Shown here: piece after piece, positions 41,083 through 49,969 of the stretch
Numbering within the stretch: the stretch's first letter is position 1
Layout of the letters: each line of letters starts with the position of its first letter
NCBI GenBank assembly: GCA_025499625.1
Contig: JAFMVD010000026.1
Span: 1-64,000 of the forward strand
DNA from: Carboxylicivirga fragile
GTDB lineage: Bacteria; Bacteroidota; Bacteroidia; Bacteroidales; Marinilabiliaceae
Length of the DNA: 64,000 nt
Direction of reading: 5' to 3'
Made by a program: the position numbers and the translations under genes
Notes under the pieces: generated by a model
The model's input: only the letters and a program-made list of their open reading frames with translations
What the model was told of the DNA's origin: nothing
Databases searched by the model: none

Positions 41083-41433
41083 ATTATTTTCCTTAGCAAA
41101 CTCTTTTACGATTCAATCAGCGCACGATAATGAACACAAAGGTGTATCGAATACGAACACATAATATTCGAACAAACAAAGCTATCAAAACCCTAATCAC
41201 TCATTTACTACAACTTACTCCAATTGGCATGCCTATTGATAATATCACCCCGATTTGTAACGACAAACACTGGTAATGCAAATAGCACAACTTAACACTT
41301 ACCAGAACTCGAAGGTATAACCTTCATATCAAATAGTCGATATTATAATGAAGAAACTCACTTATGAAATGGCGATTTCTAATTAAAATAGATGAACGTT
41401 TCTCTAAAACTCGTTCATAACTTCATTTATAAT

Positions 41434-41545
41434 CAGACGGCTGTCTGAAAAGACACAATTGCACATTCTGTGTTTGGCGATGCACGTGCAATTTCTCTTC
41501 AGGCTAGGGGCTGCAACCTAACCAAAAGTTCAGCCTCTTTTTTTT
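41434..41545 (+). ncRNA. Candidate small structured RNA
   Basis: Three consecutive hairpins lie within 112 bases: CAGAC/GTCTG (41434-41447), AATTGCAC/GTGCAATT (41457-41464 with 41486-41493), and an 8-bp terminator stem with eight T. No open reading frame covers it. No matching promoter could be found directly upstream, so it may also be a decayed gene tail. Confidence 0.3.
41506..41545 (+). terminator. Orphan intrinsic terminator
   Basis: AGGGGCTG (41506-41513) pairs with CAGCCTCT (41531-41538) with one G-U pair. A T8 run ends at 41545. There is no gene directly upstream, apart from the decayed region. Confidence 0.65.
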
Positions 41546-41579
41546 GTATCTCCTTAAATGTTAAATACCCAAATAACTT

Positions 41580-41609
41580 AAGCTCCCTTCGAGGAGCTTT
41601 TGTTTTTTT
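41580..41609 (+). terminator. Intrinsic terminator before the TPR gene
   Basis: AAGCTCC/GGAGCTT, 7 bp, 6-base loop, followed by TTGTTTTTTT. It isolates the next gene from upstream transcription. Confidence 0.75.
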
Positions 41610-41684
41610 ATGCATTCCCGAAAAACATATCACATTGTGAATAAGCTGTTGATAGATTACCATTTCAAAAATTGACATTCAGAA

Positions 41685-41692
41685 TATATTTG
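41685..41692 (+). promoter_or_regulatory. -7 promoter element for the TPR-DUF368-aroE genes
   Basis: TATATTTG is an exact TAnnTTTG, 31 bases before the TPR gene start and just after a terminator. No clear -33 element. Confidence 0.45.
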
Positions 41693-41723
41693 GTATTTTT
41701 ACGCAATAAAATAGAAAGAATAT

Positions 41724-43118
41724 ATGCAGGATTTCTTGCACGCCAGCCAAGATGATGTACTTGAAGCGGTAGAGCGATTTGAAAGAATGGTTAGTACAGA
41801 TAAGGAAGTTTACTTTGACGTACATCAGGTTGAAAATATTTTTGAGTTTTACTTAGATAAAAACTTAATAGATCAAGCCGAGCAAATACTTGCTATTGGC
41901 TTAAAGCAACACCCTCAAGCAACGTCTCTTAAGGTTAAAAAAGCGGGTTTATTAGCTGATAACAATCAACTTGAACAAGCACTAATCTTGCTACAGGAAG
42001 TTGCACCCATCGAAAGCACTAACTACGAAGTTTTTATTACCATGGGTTGGGTAAAAATGCGCCTGGGTAAAATAAAAGAAGCAGTAGCTCATTTTCATAA
42101 AGCGGTTGATATGGCTTTTGATGATGAAGAGGATATACTATTAGAAATAGCGTACAACATGCATCAGGAGGAGATTTATGATGAATCGATCCCTTTTCTG
42201 AACAAGCTAATTTCTAAAAACCCAACACATGAGAATGCGCTTTTTGAATTAGCCTTTGCCATGGATAAAAATGGCAAGCGAAAAGAAAGCATTCAATTAT
42301 ACGAGCGACTACTTGACGTTAATCCATTCTCGGAAAACGGCTGGTACAATATTGGTATTTTATACAATAAGGAAGAGCGTTTTTTAGATGCGAGTCGCGC
42401 TTATGATTTCACCTTAGCCATTAATCCTTTGCATAGCGAAGCCTACTTCAACAAAGGTAATAGCTTGGCTTTTAATGGTTGTTTTAAAGAAGCTCTGGAT
42501 GCTTACCTTGAACACATTTCGCTCAGTAACGATGTTTTATTGACCTATCAGTACATCGCCGATTGCTGGGAACAAATGGGCAACTACGACATGGCCATCC
42601 GTTTCTACAAACTCATTACTAAAGAATTACCTGATAGTGGTGATGCTTGGTACGGTTTAGGCACGGCTCAAATGGAAAAGGAAGACTTTAAAGAAGGACT
42701 TCAAGCCATTGATGAAGCGATAAGTAAAAATCCTGTGAATGCAGATTATTGGTTCGCCCATGCTAGGGGGCTTTTCGAACTGGATAAAGCTGAAGACGCA
42801 ACACGTAGTTTAGAAAATGGATTAAATATAGATCCGGAAGAATTTTCAGGATGGATAGAGTTATTCAAACTCAAACAAAGCCTTGATGAAAATTTTAACG
42901 CAAATACTTATTTGTTAGAAATAAAAGATCGCTACCAAGGTGTTGCAGCAATCAATTACCTTGGAACTATTATTTATTTCAAATATTTAAAGAATATTCC
43001 TGCAGCCATTAAGGAGTTAAAAATTGCATTGGACACAAGTCATGATAATTTAAATACGCTTCTTGAAGAGTTACCCGAACTATTAGAAGTAAAGGAAATA
43101 AAAGAATTACTTCCTTAG
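41724..43118 (+). CDS. Cytoplasmic tetratricopeptide-repeat protein
   Basis: 464 residues, no signal peptide or membrane helix. About ten TPR units are visible from residue 45 onward (for example GWVKMRLGKIKEAVAHFHKAV, then GWYNIGILYNKEERFLDASRAY), with the family's W-LG-Y-A-F-A-P pattern. It is acidic overall and probably a protein-interaction scaffold. It is the first gene of a run with DUF368 (38 bases on) and aroE. I recognise the type as widespread in Bacteroidota but know no function. Confidence 0.8.
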   Translation: MQDFLHASQDDVLEAVERFERMVSTDKEVYFDVHQVENIFEFYLDKNLIDQAEQILAIGLKQHPQATSLKVKKAGLLADNNQLEQALILLQEVAPIESTNYEVFITMGWVKMRLGKIKEAVAHFHKAVDMAFDDEEDILLEIAYNMHQEEIYDESIPFLNKLISKNPTHENALFELAFAMDKNGKRKESIQLYERLLDVNPFSENGWYNIGILYNKEERFLDASRAYDFTLAINPLHSEAYFNKGNSLAFNGCFKEALDAYLEHISLSNDVLLTYQYIADCWEQMGNYDMAIRFYKLITKELPDSGDAWYGLGTAQMEKEDFKEGLQAIDEAISKNPVNADYWFAHARGLFELDKAEDATRSLENGLNIDPEEFSGWIELFKLKQSLDENFNANTYLLEIKDRYQGVAAINYLGTIIYFKYLKNIPAAIKELKIALDTSHDNLNTLLEELPELLEVKEIKELLP

Positions 43119-43156
43119 ATCTATTCAATTTTAATCAATAAACACATAGCACATAA

Positions 43157-44068
43157 ATGGAAAAGTCAAACATTTCCTTCTATATGAGTACAGCATTAAA
43201 GGGAGCTGCAATGGGGACTGCCAATGTAATACCTGGTGTCTCAGGCGGAACAATTGCTCTCATAACAGGCATATTTGAACGCTTGATTAATGCGATCAAA
43301 TCATTTGACATAAAAGCTCTTAAACTTTTGTTATCTGGTCAATTCAAAGCTTTTGCTTCGCATATCGACTTAGCATTTCTTATCTCCTTGTTTTTTGGTG
43401 TTGGAGCCGCTATTATATCCCTTGCTAAGCTATTCGAATATTTGTTTGAACATTACCCAATATTCATCTGGGCCTTTTTCTTCGGGCTTGTTATTGCTTC
43501 AATCTACTTTGTTGGTAAAACCGTTGAAAAATGGTCAATCTCCTCAATAATTAGCTTACTGGTTGGAACAGGAGCTGCAGTAGCAATTTCTGTTTTATCT
43601 CCAGCATCTGAAAATGCATCCTTTTTCTACCTGATTATATGTGGTGTGGTTGCTATCTGCAGTATGATTCTACCAGGTTTATCAGGCTCCTTTGTTCTAA
43701 TATTAATGGGGAATTACCAATTAGTAATGATTAAAGCCGTAAGTGAGTTTAATTTGAAAATACTATTTCCGGTTGCTATTGGAGCTGGTGTTGGATTAGT
43801 TGCTTTCTCGCACATACTATCGTGGCTTCTTAAAAAATTCCATAATCAAACCATTGCTATGCTAACCGGTTTTATTACCGGATCATTAGGCATATTATGG
43901 CCATGGAAAGAGCCAATTACGGAACAATTTGGTGAAAAAATAAAGACAATTGGCTTTGATTATTATACACCTCAAATGGATGGAGAGTTTTATTTTGCAA
44001 TTTTCTTTATTATTTTAGGAATAGTCAGCATAGCATCAACTGAAATTATTGCCAACAAAAAAGCCTAG
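43157..44068 (+). CDS. DUF368 (PopT-type) polyprenyl-phosphate translocase
   Basis: 303-residue integral membrane protein with about eight to nine hydrophobic segments. It carries the family signature GTANVIPGVSGGTIALITGIFE (near 20-41), whose second copy-like block is MILPGLSGSFVLILMGNY (about 178-195). DUF368 proteins, with DedA proteins, were shown to recycle undecaprenyl phosphate to the cytoplasmic face for peptidoglycan and glycan synthesis. It is followed by aroE after only three bases, so they are co-transcribed. The functional call rests on family membership. Confidence 0.87.
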   Translation: MEKSNISFYMSTALKGAAMGTANVIPGVSGGTIALITGIFERLINAIKSFDIKALKLLLSGQFKAFASHIDLAFLISLFFGVGAAIISLAKLFEYLFEHYPIFIWAFFFGLVIASIYFVGKTVEKWSISSIISLLVGTGAAVAISVLSPASENASFFYLIICGVVAICSMILPGLSGSFVLILMGNYQLVMIKAVSEFNLKILFPVAIGAGVGLVAFSHILSWLLKKFHNQTIAMLTGFITGSLGILWPWKEPITEQFGEKIKTIGFDYYTPQMDGEFYFAIFFIILGIVSIASTEIIANKKA

Positions 44069-44071
44069 ACT

Positions 44072-44815
44072 ATGAAAACATACGGTTTAATTGGATATCC
44101 TTTAGCACAATCATTTTCGTACAAATATTTTACTCAAAAATTTAAAGAGGAAGCAATTGACGCTCGCTTCCTAAATTTTGAATTAGAAAACATCAACGAA
44201 TTTAAGGAACTTTTAAACCACCATGCCTACATTGCCGGCCTAAGTGTAACAATACCATATAAAGAAACTGTTATACCATTTTTAGACGAATTGGATGAGA
44301 CAGCAAAAAAAATAAAAGCTGTAAACTCTATAAAAATAACATGGCAAAACAAGAAAGCAACACTAATTGGCTATAACACAGATGTCATTGGATTCAGTAA
44401 TTCTATTCGGCCACTATTACATAAACACCACAAAAAGGCACTCATTTTAGGCTCGGGCGGTGCAGCTAAAGCTACAGCATATGCATTCGAAAGAATGAAC
44501 ATTAAAAGCAAATATGTATCGCGCAAGGATGGTATCGCAAATAGTATTAAGTATAGTGAATTAAGCCAAGAAGTACTTGATGAGTATACGGTAATTGTTA
44601 ATACTACGCCGCTTGGTATGTTTCCGAAGGTAGATACATGCCCAGATATCCCTTATGAACTTTTAAGCGATAAACATTTATTGTACGATCTAACTTACAA
44701 TCCGGATATAACCCTATACATGCAAAAAGGATTGGAAAGAGGCGCTCAGGTAAAGAATGGCTTGGACATGCTTCACCTACAGGCAGAAGCATCGTGGAAT
44801 ATCTGGAACGATTAA
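44072..44815 (+). CDS. aroE: Shikimate dehydrogenase
   Basis: Reduces 3-dehydroshikimate with NADPH in aromatic amino acid synthesis. 247 residues, short but within the range. Substrate-binding GYPLAQSFS opens the protein. Catalytic K64 lies in VTIPYKE and D104 in YNTDVIGF, the NADP-binding loop is LGSGGAAKA, and the C-terminal NGLDMLHLQA is present. All key residues are present. It is coupled to the DUF368 gene, and its stop lies 8 bases from that of convergent truA, with no obvious terminator between. Confidence 0.95.
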   Translation: MKTYGLIGYPLAQSFSYKYFTQKFKEEAIDARFLNFELENINEFKELLNHHAYIAGLSVTIPYKETVIPFLDELDETAKKIKAVNSIKITWQNKKATLIGYNTDVIGFSNSIRPLLHKHHKKALILGSGGAAKATAYAFERMNIKSKYVSRKDGIANSIKYSELSQEVLDEYTVIVNTTPLGMFPKVDTCPDIPYELLSDKHLLYDLTYNPDITLYMQKGLERGAQVKNGLDMLHLQAEASWNIWND

Positions 44816-44822
44816 TTACTAA

Positions 44823-45608
44823 TTAACCAACTTCAATTGGTGGATTCTTTTTGCACTTGGCAGTAAATAATATCGGGTCATATTCGATATCAACCAAAAA
44901 TAGAGCTTGTGGAGGAACTGACGTACCGGCATTTCCACGATCCTTTGACTCAATCACTGTTTTGAAGTCCTCAATCGACAGCTTGCCTCTACCAACCTCT
45001 AGCAAGGTACCTACAACAGCCCTAACCATATTACGCAAAAAACGATCGGCTTTTATCACAAAAACATACACCTCACCCACCTTTATCCATTCTGCTTTCA
45101 AAATCTTACAATTATTTGTTTTTGTATCTGTATGTAATTTACTGAAACTTGTAAAGTCGGTATAATCAAATAAAGATTGCGCTGCGCGATTCATTAATGC
45201 AATATCTACATTAAAATGAGGACGGTACGATATCTCATTAAAGAATGGCGTTTTTTCTCCTTTTAAATAATAATGATAAGTTCGAGATAAGGCACTAAAA
45301 CGACTGTGGGCTTCATTTGACACTCGGCTGATGTGATAAACCACAACATCATTTCGTAAGATTCGATTCAAGCGATATAAAAGTTGATCGACATCATCAA
45401 TTGCCTTATCAACATCGAAATGCGCCACAAAAAAAGAAGCATGAACACCGGTATCCGTGCGTCCTGCTCCAACCACATTTACTTCGAGTCGCAGAGCCTT
45501 AAAAAGGGCATCGTTAATCACTTCCTGCACCGAAATTGCGTTAGGCTGTATTTGCCATCCATGATAATTAGCACCATTATAGGCCATCTCAATAAAGTAC
45601 CGAACCAT
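44823..45608 (-). CDS. truA: tRNA pseudouridine(38-40) synthase
   Basis: Modifies U38-U40 of the anticodon stem. 261 residues from the chosen ATG. The catalytic aspartate is D52 in GAGRTDTGVHA. FIEMAYNGANYHGWQ at the N-terminus and FLRNMVRAVVGTLLEVGRGK near the C-terminus are family hallmarks. A GTG ten codons upstream (45638) lies upstream of the predicted -7 element (45625-45632), so it is rejected. Divergent from the NTF2-fold gene. Confidence 0.95.
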   Translation of the reverse strand: MVRYFIEMAYNGANYHGWQIQPNAISVQEVINDALFKALRLEVNVVGAGRTDTGVHASFFVAHFDVDKAIDDVDQLLYRLNRILRNDVVVYHISRVSNEAHSRFSALSRTYHYYLKGEKTPFFNEISYRPHFNVDIALMNRAAQSLFDYTDFTSFSKLHTDTKTNNCKILKAEWIKVGEVYVFVIKADRFLRNMVRAVVGTLLEVGRGKLSIEDFKTVIESKDRGNAGTSVPPQALFLVDIEYDPILFTAKCKKNPPIEVG

Positions 45609-45624
45609 TCTATTCTCTTTGTCA

Positions 45625-45632
45625 CAAAAATA
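45625..45632 (-). promoter_or_regulatory. -7 promoter element for truA
   Basis: Minus-strand TATTTTTG, an exact TAnnTTTG, 17 bases before the chosen ATG. It helps to decide the truA start. No -33 match. Confidence 0.4.
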
Positions 45633-45697
45633 ATACACCTTTCAGTAATAACACCATTCTTGATAAAAATATAATTCTGAAACCATCGATCATTAAC

Positions 45698-45728
45698 TTG
45701 ACAAAAACAGCCTTGGGTAGTAAATTTA
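45698..45728 (+). promoter_or_regulatory. Promoter-like pair before the NTF2-fold gene
   Basis: TTG (45698-45700), 20 bases, then TAAATTTA (45721-45728), one base off TAnnTTTG, 50 bases before the ATG. Confidence 0.4.
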
Positions 45729-45777
45729 GTAGAACAGAAAACCAGCACAATTCTATTCTCACCTTAAAGCCAACAAC

Positions 45778-46221
45778 ATGGAAACGCTTGATTTAAGAAT
45801 TCAAAACAAGGTTAAAGTCGCACCGATAAAAGCGGTACTGGATCAAATGCTAAAAGCGCAAGAAAGTAAAGACCTGGAAGCATTCACAATGAGCTTTTCA
45901 CAAGACACAGACATAGTTCATTTTGGCACGGACATAGACGAAATTTGGTATAACTGGTCGAGCTTCTACGAATGGATGGCTGAAGCAATTAAAACAAAAA
46001 CTGATTTAACAATTACAGAGAAAAACACCCGCATTAGACTTAATGCAACTGAAAACACAGCCTGGTATTCTCAACTATTGGACACTTGTTTTGAAACCAA
46101 GGGCGAACCAACTAGAATTGAAGGATTCAGACACACAGGTGTTTTAGAAAAACGAGACAATAAATGGCTCATAGTACAAAGTCACATGTCAATACCTTAC
46201 ACATCACCAAACATTGACTAA
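45778..46221 (+). CDS. SnoaL/NTF2-fold (DUF4440-like) protein
   Basis: 147 residues, cytoplasmic. The pattern of a helix pair, then DTDIVHFGTDIDEIWYNWSSF and a final sheet with EGFRHTGVLEKRDNKWLIVQSHMS, is that of the SnoaL_3 branch of the NTF2-like fold. Members are small ligand-binding or enzyme proteins with no common reaction. Followed 29 bases on by pcm, possibly co-transcribed. No specific function can be given. Confidence 0.75.
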   Translation: METLDLRIQNKVKVAPIKAVLDQMLKAQESKDLEAFTMSFSQDTDIVHFGTDIDEIWYNWSSFYEWMAEAIKTKTDLTITEKNTRIRLNATENTAWYSQLLDTCFETKGEPTRIEGFRHTGVLEKRDNKWLIVQSHMSIPYTSPNID

Positions 46222-46250
46222 ACCAAACAAATATTTACAACAACTTATAC

Positions 46251-46904
46251 GTGACACTTTTGAATAAATCAACCGACTATTCAGCCTTACGAAAAGAAAT
46301 GGTATTTACCCAGATTATGGGCAGAGGAATATCTGACAAAAGGGTAATTGAAGCAATGCAAAAAGTAGCGAGGCACCTGTTTGTTGACAAAGCGTATATA
46401 ACCAGGGCGTACGATGACAAGCCCTTACCCATTGGGTACAATCAAACCATATCGCAACCGTACATTATTGCATTCATGCTTGAACAAGTTAAACTTAAAC
46501 CAACAGATAAGGTTCTGGACATTGGATTTGGCTGTGGTTATCAATCCGCAATTCTTGCTGAAATATGCAAAGAAGTATGTAGCATTGAAATAATTAGTAA
46601 GCTATTTACATTAGGTAAAAACAACCTTAGTTCCGCTGGCTATACAAATGTTAATTGCAGAAACAGTGATGGATATGAGGGCATGCCCGATCACGCTCCT
46701 TTTAATGCGATCATTGTAGCTGCAGCATCCAAAACTGTTCCTACCCCACTTTTACAACAATTAAAATTGAATGGATCTCTCATTGCACCCATAGGGCCAA
46801 AAGGTGGAACACAGCAACTAAAACTATTTACAAAATCTGTAAATGGAATAACTGAAAAGAACCTGATTCAAGTAAGGTTTGTTCCATTCATGCGACATCA
46901 ATAA
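46251..46904 (+). CDS. pcm: Protein-L-isoaspartate O-methyltransferase
   Basis: SAM-dependent repair enzyme that methylates isoaspartyl residues in damaged proteins. 217 residues from a GTG start. The usual N-terminus (RKEMVFTQIMGRGI) begins at residue 14, so a later ATG at residue 17 would cut into the family domain. The substrate-binding TISQPYI lies near 66-72. The SAM motif reads VLDIGFGCGYQSA, where most members have VLEIGTGSGYQTA. The C-terminal RFVPFM is conserved. The Phe and Cys changes in the SAM loop are mild and the enzyme is probably active. Confidence 0.9.
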   Translation: MTLLNKSTDYSALRKEMVFTQIMGRGISDKRVIEAMQKVARHLFVDKAYITRAYDDKPLPIGYNQTISQPYIIAFMLEQVKLKPTDKVLDIGFGCGYQSAILAEICKEVCSIEIISKLFTLGKNNLSSAGYTNVNCRNSDGYEGMPDHAPFNAIIVAAASKTVPTPLLQQLKLNGSLIAPIGPKGGTQQLKLFTKSVNGITEKNLIQVRFVPFMRHQ

Positions 46905-47011
46905 ATTAACAATAATCCCTTTTAATTAATTCACCTAAAGCACAACAAAACATTTCTTCAACATTGATGTTTTACAAACAAAGAATATTAGAAAACAAAA
47001 CACTTTAAACG

Positions 47012-47554
47012 ATGAAAATAGCACAGACATTGTCACTACTCTTATTTATTTCCGTATCCTTAATAGCACAAACACCGGCATCAATTTATGAATACGAAGC
47101 TAAAACGATTGATGGAGAAGCATTTGATTTTAAAAGCTTAAAAGGTAAAAAAGTAATGATTGTTAATGTAGCGAGTAAATGCGGTTTAACTCCTCAATAC
47201 GAACAACTGCAACAGCTACATGAAGAATATGGAGGAGATGATTTTGTAATCATTGGTTTTCCTGCTAATAATTTCATGAGTCAAGAACCAGGTAGTGAAT
47301 TGGAAATTAAGGAATTTTGCACAGAAAATTATCAAGTTACTTTTCAACTCATGTCAAAAATTTCGGTAAAGGGTGATGATATACACCCTATTTACCAATG
47401 GTTAACTCAAGAAAACTTAAACAAACTTGAAGATAACAAAGTGAAATGGAATTTTCAGAAGTACTTAATTGATGAAAAAGGCAACTTAGTAAAAGTAGTA
47501 TCACCAAGAACAAAACCTTATGATGACGAAATAATCACCTGGCTTAAAGGCTAA
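47012..47554 (+). CDS. Exported glutathione peroxidase-family protein
   Basis: 180-residue thiol peroxidase, probably using thioredoxin-like reductants. A signal peptide (about 1-19, ending LIAQ) places it in the periplasm. The peroxidatic cysteine is C57 in ASKCGLTPQY, the Trp/Asn site is KWNFQKYLI, and a second cysteine in EFCTENY may resolve the disulfide. The block usually FPCNQF is FPANNF, a change I have also seen in other bacterial members, so the tetrad Gln is replaced by Asn. It stands alone with a strong terminator. Confidence 0.87.
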   Translation: MKIAQTLSLLLFISVSLIAQTPASIYEYEAKTIDGEAFDFKSLKGKKVMIVNVASKCGLTPQYEQLQQLHEEYGGDDFVIIGFPANNFMSQEPGSELEIKEFCTENYQVTFQLMSKISVKGDDIHPIYQWLTQENLNKLEDNKVKWNFQKYLIDEKGNLVKVVSPRTKPYDDEIITWLKG

Positions 47555-47634
47555 AAGCTGATCAATAATAGAGTTTGTTATAACTATCCCTTATGACAAT
47601 CATTCGTGAATATTGACAGCTTTTTTGAAAAAGC

Positions 47635-47670
47635 AAAGGGTGTTTGATCAATCGTCAAACACCCTTTTTT
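47635..47670 (+). terminator. Terminator after the glutathione peroxidase gene
   Basis: Perfect 13-bp stem (47635-47647 with 47655-47667), 7-base loop, six T. It lies between the convergent peroxidase and M3 peptidase genes. Confidence 0.88.
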
Positions 47671-47689
47671 ATAATATCATTTGGCAATT

Positions 47690-49804
47690 TTAGTTCAATC
47701 CCCGCTTTTCAAGCAAAGGTTGCACAGAAGGCTCTTCTCCTCTAAACTTAAGGTATTGAACCATACCTTCATCATCACCACATTCAGCTAAACAATGCTG
47801 ACGAAACTTAGCAGCTAATTCTTGATCAAATAAATCACCAGTCTGCTTGAATGCAGCAAATGCGTCCGTATCAAACACTGCAGCCCAAATATAAACGTAA
47901 TACCCCGCAGAATAACCACCATCAAAAATATGCCCAAAATAGGTCGTACGATAGCGTGGCCAAATCTCATCTATCAAACCAATTTTATCCATCGATGCTT
48001 TTTCGAACTCCATTGCATCTTGCAAATCATCAGTAGCCTTTAGACTATGCCAATCTAAGTCTAATATAGAAGCTGCTAAATACTCAGATGTAATAAAGCC
48101 TTGATTAAAATGTCCGCTCTTCTGAAGTTTTTCAATAAGCTCATCCGGAATAACTTCATTGGTTTCATAATGGCGTGCATACTGCTTTAATACCTCAGGT
48201 TCAGCAGCCCAATTTTCCATAATTTGTGACGGTAATTCAACGTAATCACGTGGTACTACTCCCGCAATTCTTTTGTATTCTCCTTCGGTAAAAAGACCAT
48301 GAAGCGCATGACCAAACTCGTGAAATAAGGTTGATACTTCATCAAAGTTTAATAAAGCTGGCGTATCCGCTGTTGGACTCGTAAAATTACAAACGATCGA
48401 AACCAAAGGTGCAGTCTTCACTCCATCAATAGTAATTGATTCACGAAAGCCAGTACACCATGCTCCCGTACCTTTGCTATCACGCGGGTGATAATCAAGA
48501 TACAATAAACCTAAATGCTTTCCATCTTTCTCCTTAACTTCAAATACTTCAACCGCTTCGTTATAAACAGGTACGCTATTAATAGGTGTTAATGTAATTC
48601 CATACAACTTATTTGCTACCCAAAACATACCATCGCGCACATTATCCAACTTGAAATATGGCGTTATTTGCGATTCATCAAGGTCGTATTTAGCTTTTCT
48701 TAGCTTTTCGGAATAATACCACCAATCCCAACTTTGCAGTTTAAAATCACCACCTTCGGCATCAATAATTGCTTGCATTTCTTTCACTTCCGTTTTAGCA
48801 ACAGCTATGGCAGGCTCCCAAAGTTGATTCAAGAAATCGTATACTTTTTCCGGCGTCTTAGCCATATTCACATCAATCACATATTCAGCATGAGTATTGA
48901 AACCTAATAATTGAACACGTTCCGATCTAATCTTGGCCATTTCAGCAGCGATGGCTTTGTTGTCAAAAGCATCATCGTTATTTCCTCTTTTAAAATAACC
49001 ACTGTATAATTGCTCTCTTAACTCACGCTTATCTGCATATTGAAGAAATGGTATCAAACTTGGTTTTTGAATGGTAAAAAGCCATTTTCCTTCTTGCCCT
49101 TTTTGCTTAGCCCGATACGCAGCGGCCTCAATAACACCTTCAGGCAAACCAGCCAAATCTTCTTTATTATCAATTACTAATTCAAAATTACTATTAGATT
49201 CTGCTAAATGGTTCTCGCCAAATTTTAATTGAAGAGAGGACAATTTTTCATTCAAAGCCTTTAATTTCAACTGATCTTCGTCGTTAAGCTCAGCTCCATT
49301 ACGCACAAAATCCATGTAATATTTCTCAACAACTCGTATTTGAATAGCAGTCAAACCTAAAGTTTGACGTTGGTCATAGACTTGTTTTACACGCTTAAAC
49401 AGATCCATATTCATGGAAATGTTATCCTTATGCTTTGTTAACATCGGTGTTACCTCACGAGCGATACGCTGTAAATTTTCGTTGTTATCAGTCTCCTTTA
49501 CATTGAAGAACACACTGCCCACTTTATTTAAAAGTGAACCTGAGCGATCAAATGCAACAATTGTATTAGTAAAATTAGCATCTTCAGAATTAGCAATAAT
49601 TGCAGCTATTTCGTTTTCTTGTTCAGCTATACCTTTTTTAAACGCAGGCAAATAATGCGTTTCCAATATAAGATCAAAAGGTGGAGCCTTAAATTCAGTT
49701 GTGTATTCAGAAAAAAAAGGATTTTCACCTTCACTTTTTTCCTGAACCTGACATGCAGATAAAGTCATAAGTAAAGTTGTTAAAAACAATAATGTCTGTT
49801 TCAT
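47690..49804 (-). CDS. dcp: M3-family dipeptidyl carboxypeptidase, lipoprotein
   Basis: About 704 residues. Zinc metallopeptidase of family M3 (Dcp/oligopeptidase A group) that cleaves short peptides. The zinc motif HEFGH has H495, E496 and H499, with the third ligand Glu about 25 residues further on (LPSQIMENWA). A lipobox LSAC (Cys18 from this ATG) marks it as a lipoprotein, so the enzyme works at the outer or inner membrane, not in the cytoplasm. A TTG two codons upstream is less likely. The -7 element TAAATTTG lies on the minus strand at 49875-49882. Length and the DYHPRDSKGTGAW block fit Dcp. Confidence 0.92.
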   Translation of the reverse strand: MKQTLLFLTTLLMTLSACQVQEKSEGENPFFSEYTTEFKAPPFDLILETHYLPAFKKGIAEQENEIAAIIANSEDANFTNTIVAFDRSGSLLNKVGSVFFNVKETDNNENLQRIAREVTPMLTKHKDNISMNMDLFKRVKQVYDQRQTLGLTAIQIRVVEKYYMDFVRNGAELNDEDQLKLKALNEKLSSLQLKFGENHLAESNSNFELVIDNKEDLAGLPEGVIEAAAYRAKQKGQEGKWLFTIQKPSLIPFLQYADKRELREQLYSGYFKRGNNDDAFDNKAIAAEMAKIRSERVQLLGFNTHAEYVIDVNMAKTPEKVYDFLNQLWEPAIAVAKTEVKEMQAIIDAEGGDFKLQSWDWWYYSEKLRKAKYDLDESQITPYFKLDNVRDGMFWVANKLYGITLTPINSVPVYNEAVEVFEVKEKDGKHLGLLYLDYHPRDSKGTGAWCTGFRESITIDGVKTAPLVSIVCNFTSPTADTPALLNFDEVSTLFHEFGHALHGLFTEGEYKRIAGVVPRDYVELPSQIMENWAAEPEVLKQYARHYETNEVIPDELIEKLQKSGHFNQGFITSEYLAASILDLDWHSLKATDDLQDAMEFEKASMDKIGLIDEIWPRYRTTYFGHIFDGGYSAGYYVYIWAAVFDTDAFAAFKQTGDLFDQELAAKFRQHCLAECGDDEGMVQYLKFRGEEPSVQPLLEKRGLN

Positions 49805-49874
49805 CTTCAATGATTTAGAAATAAATAATCAAGTGGTTAAACGAAAGATTTATGATTGATGTAAATGATCGTTC

Positions 49875-49882
49875 CAAATTTA
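49875..49882 (-). promoter_or_regulatory. -7 promoter element for the M3 peptidase
   Basis: Minus-strand TAAATTTG, exact TAnnTTTG, 71 bases before the ATG and 31 bases beyond the dnaA terminator. Confidence 0.4.
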
Positions 49883-49912
49883 CTATTTTATTAATAGTAG
49901 AAACGTAAAAAT

Positions 49913-49944
49913 AAAAAAAAGACATCCCGGAATGGAATGTCTTT
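49913..49944 (-). terminator. Terminator after dnaA
   Basis: Minus-strand 11-bp stem with one G-U pair (49934-49944 with 49918-49928), small loop, followed by a long U-tract. Confidence 0.8.
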
Positions 49945-49969
49945 CAAATTATTATCTAATTGTCAACAA

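Larger units (their letters stand above)
40720..41723. other. 1-kb decayed intergenic region
   Basis: No intact gene is seen. From left to right it holds a promoter (40852-40884), the two ends of a deleted EamA-type transporter gene (40895-41082), about 350 bases without a recognisable product, an IS-end-like motif (41439-41454), a group of hairpins with a terminator (41434-41545), and a second terminator (41580-41609) before the next gene. A 48-codon frame at 41130-41276 resembles nothing I know. Confidence 0.7.

Noticed and set aside
41130-41276. 48-codon ATG frame in the decayed gap
   Set aside because: No similarity to a known family by eye, no promoter element upstream and no coding bias that I can see. 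It may be a gene scrap.
45609-45638. GTG start ten codons upstream of truA
   Set aside because: The predicted -7 element lies inside this stretch, and the family N-terminus fits the internal ATG at 45608.
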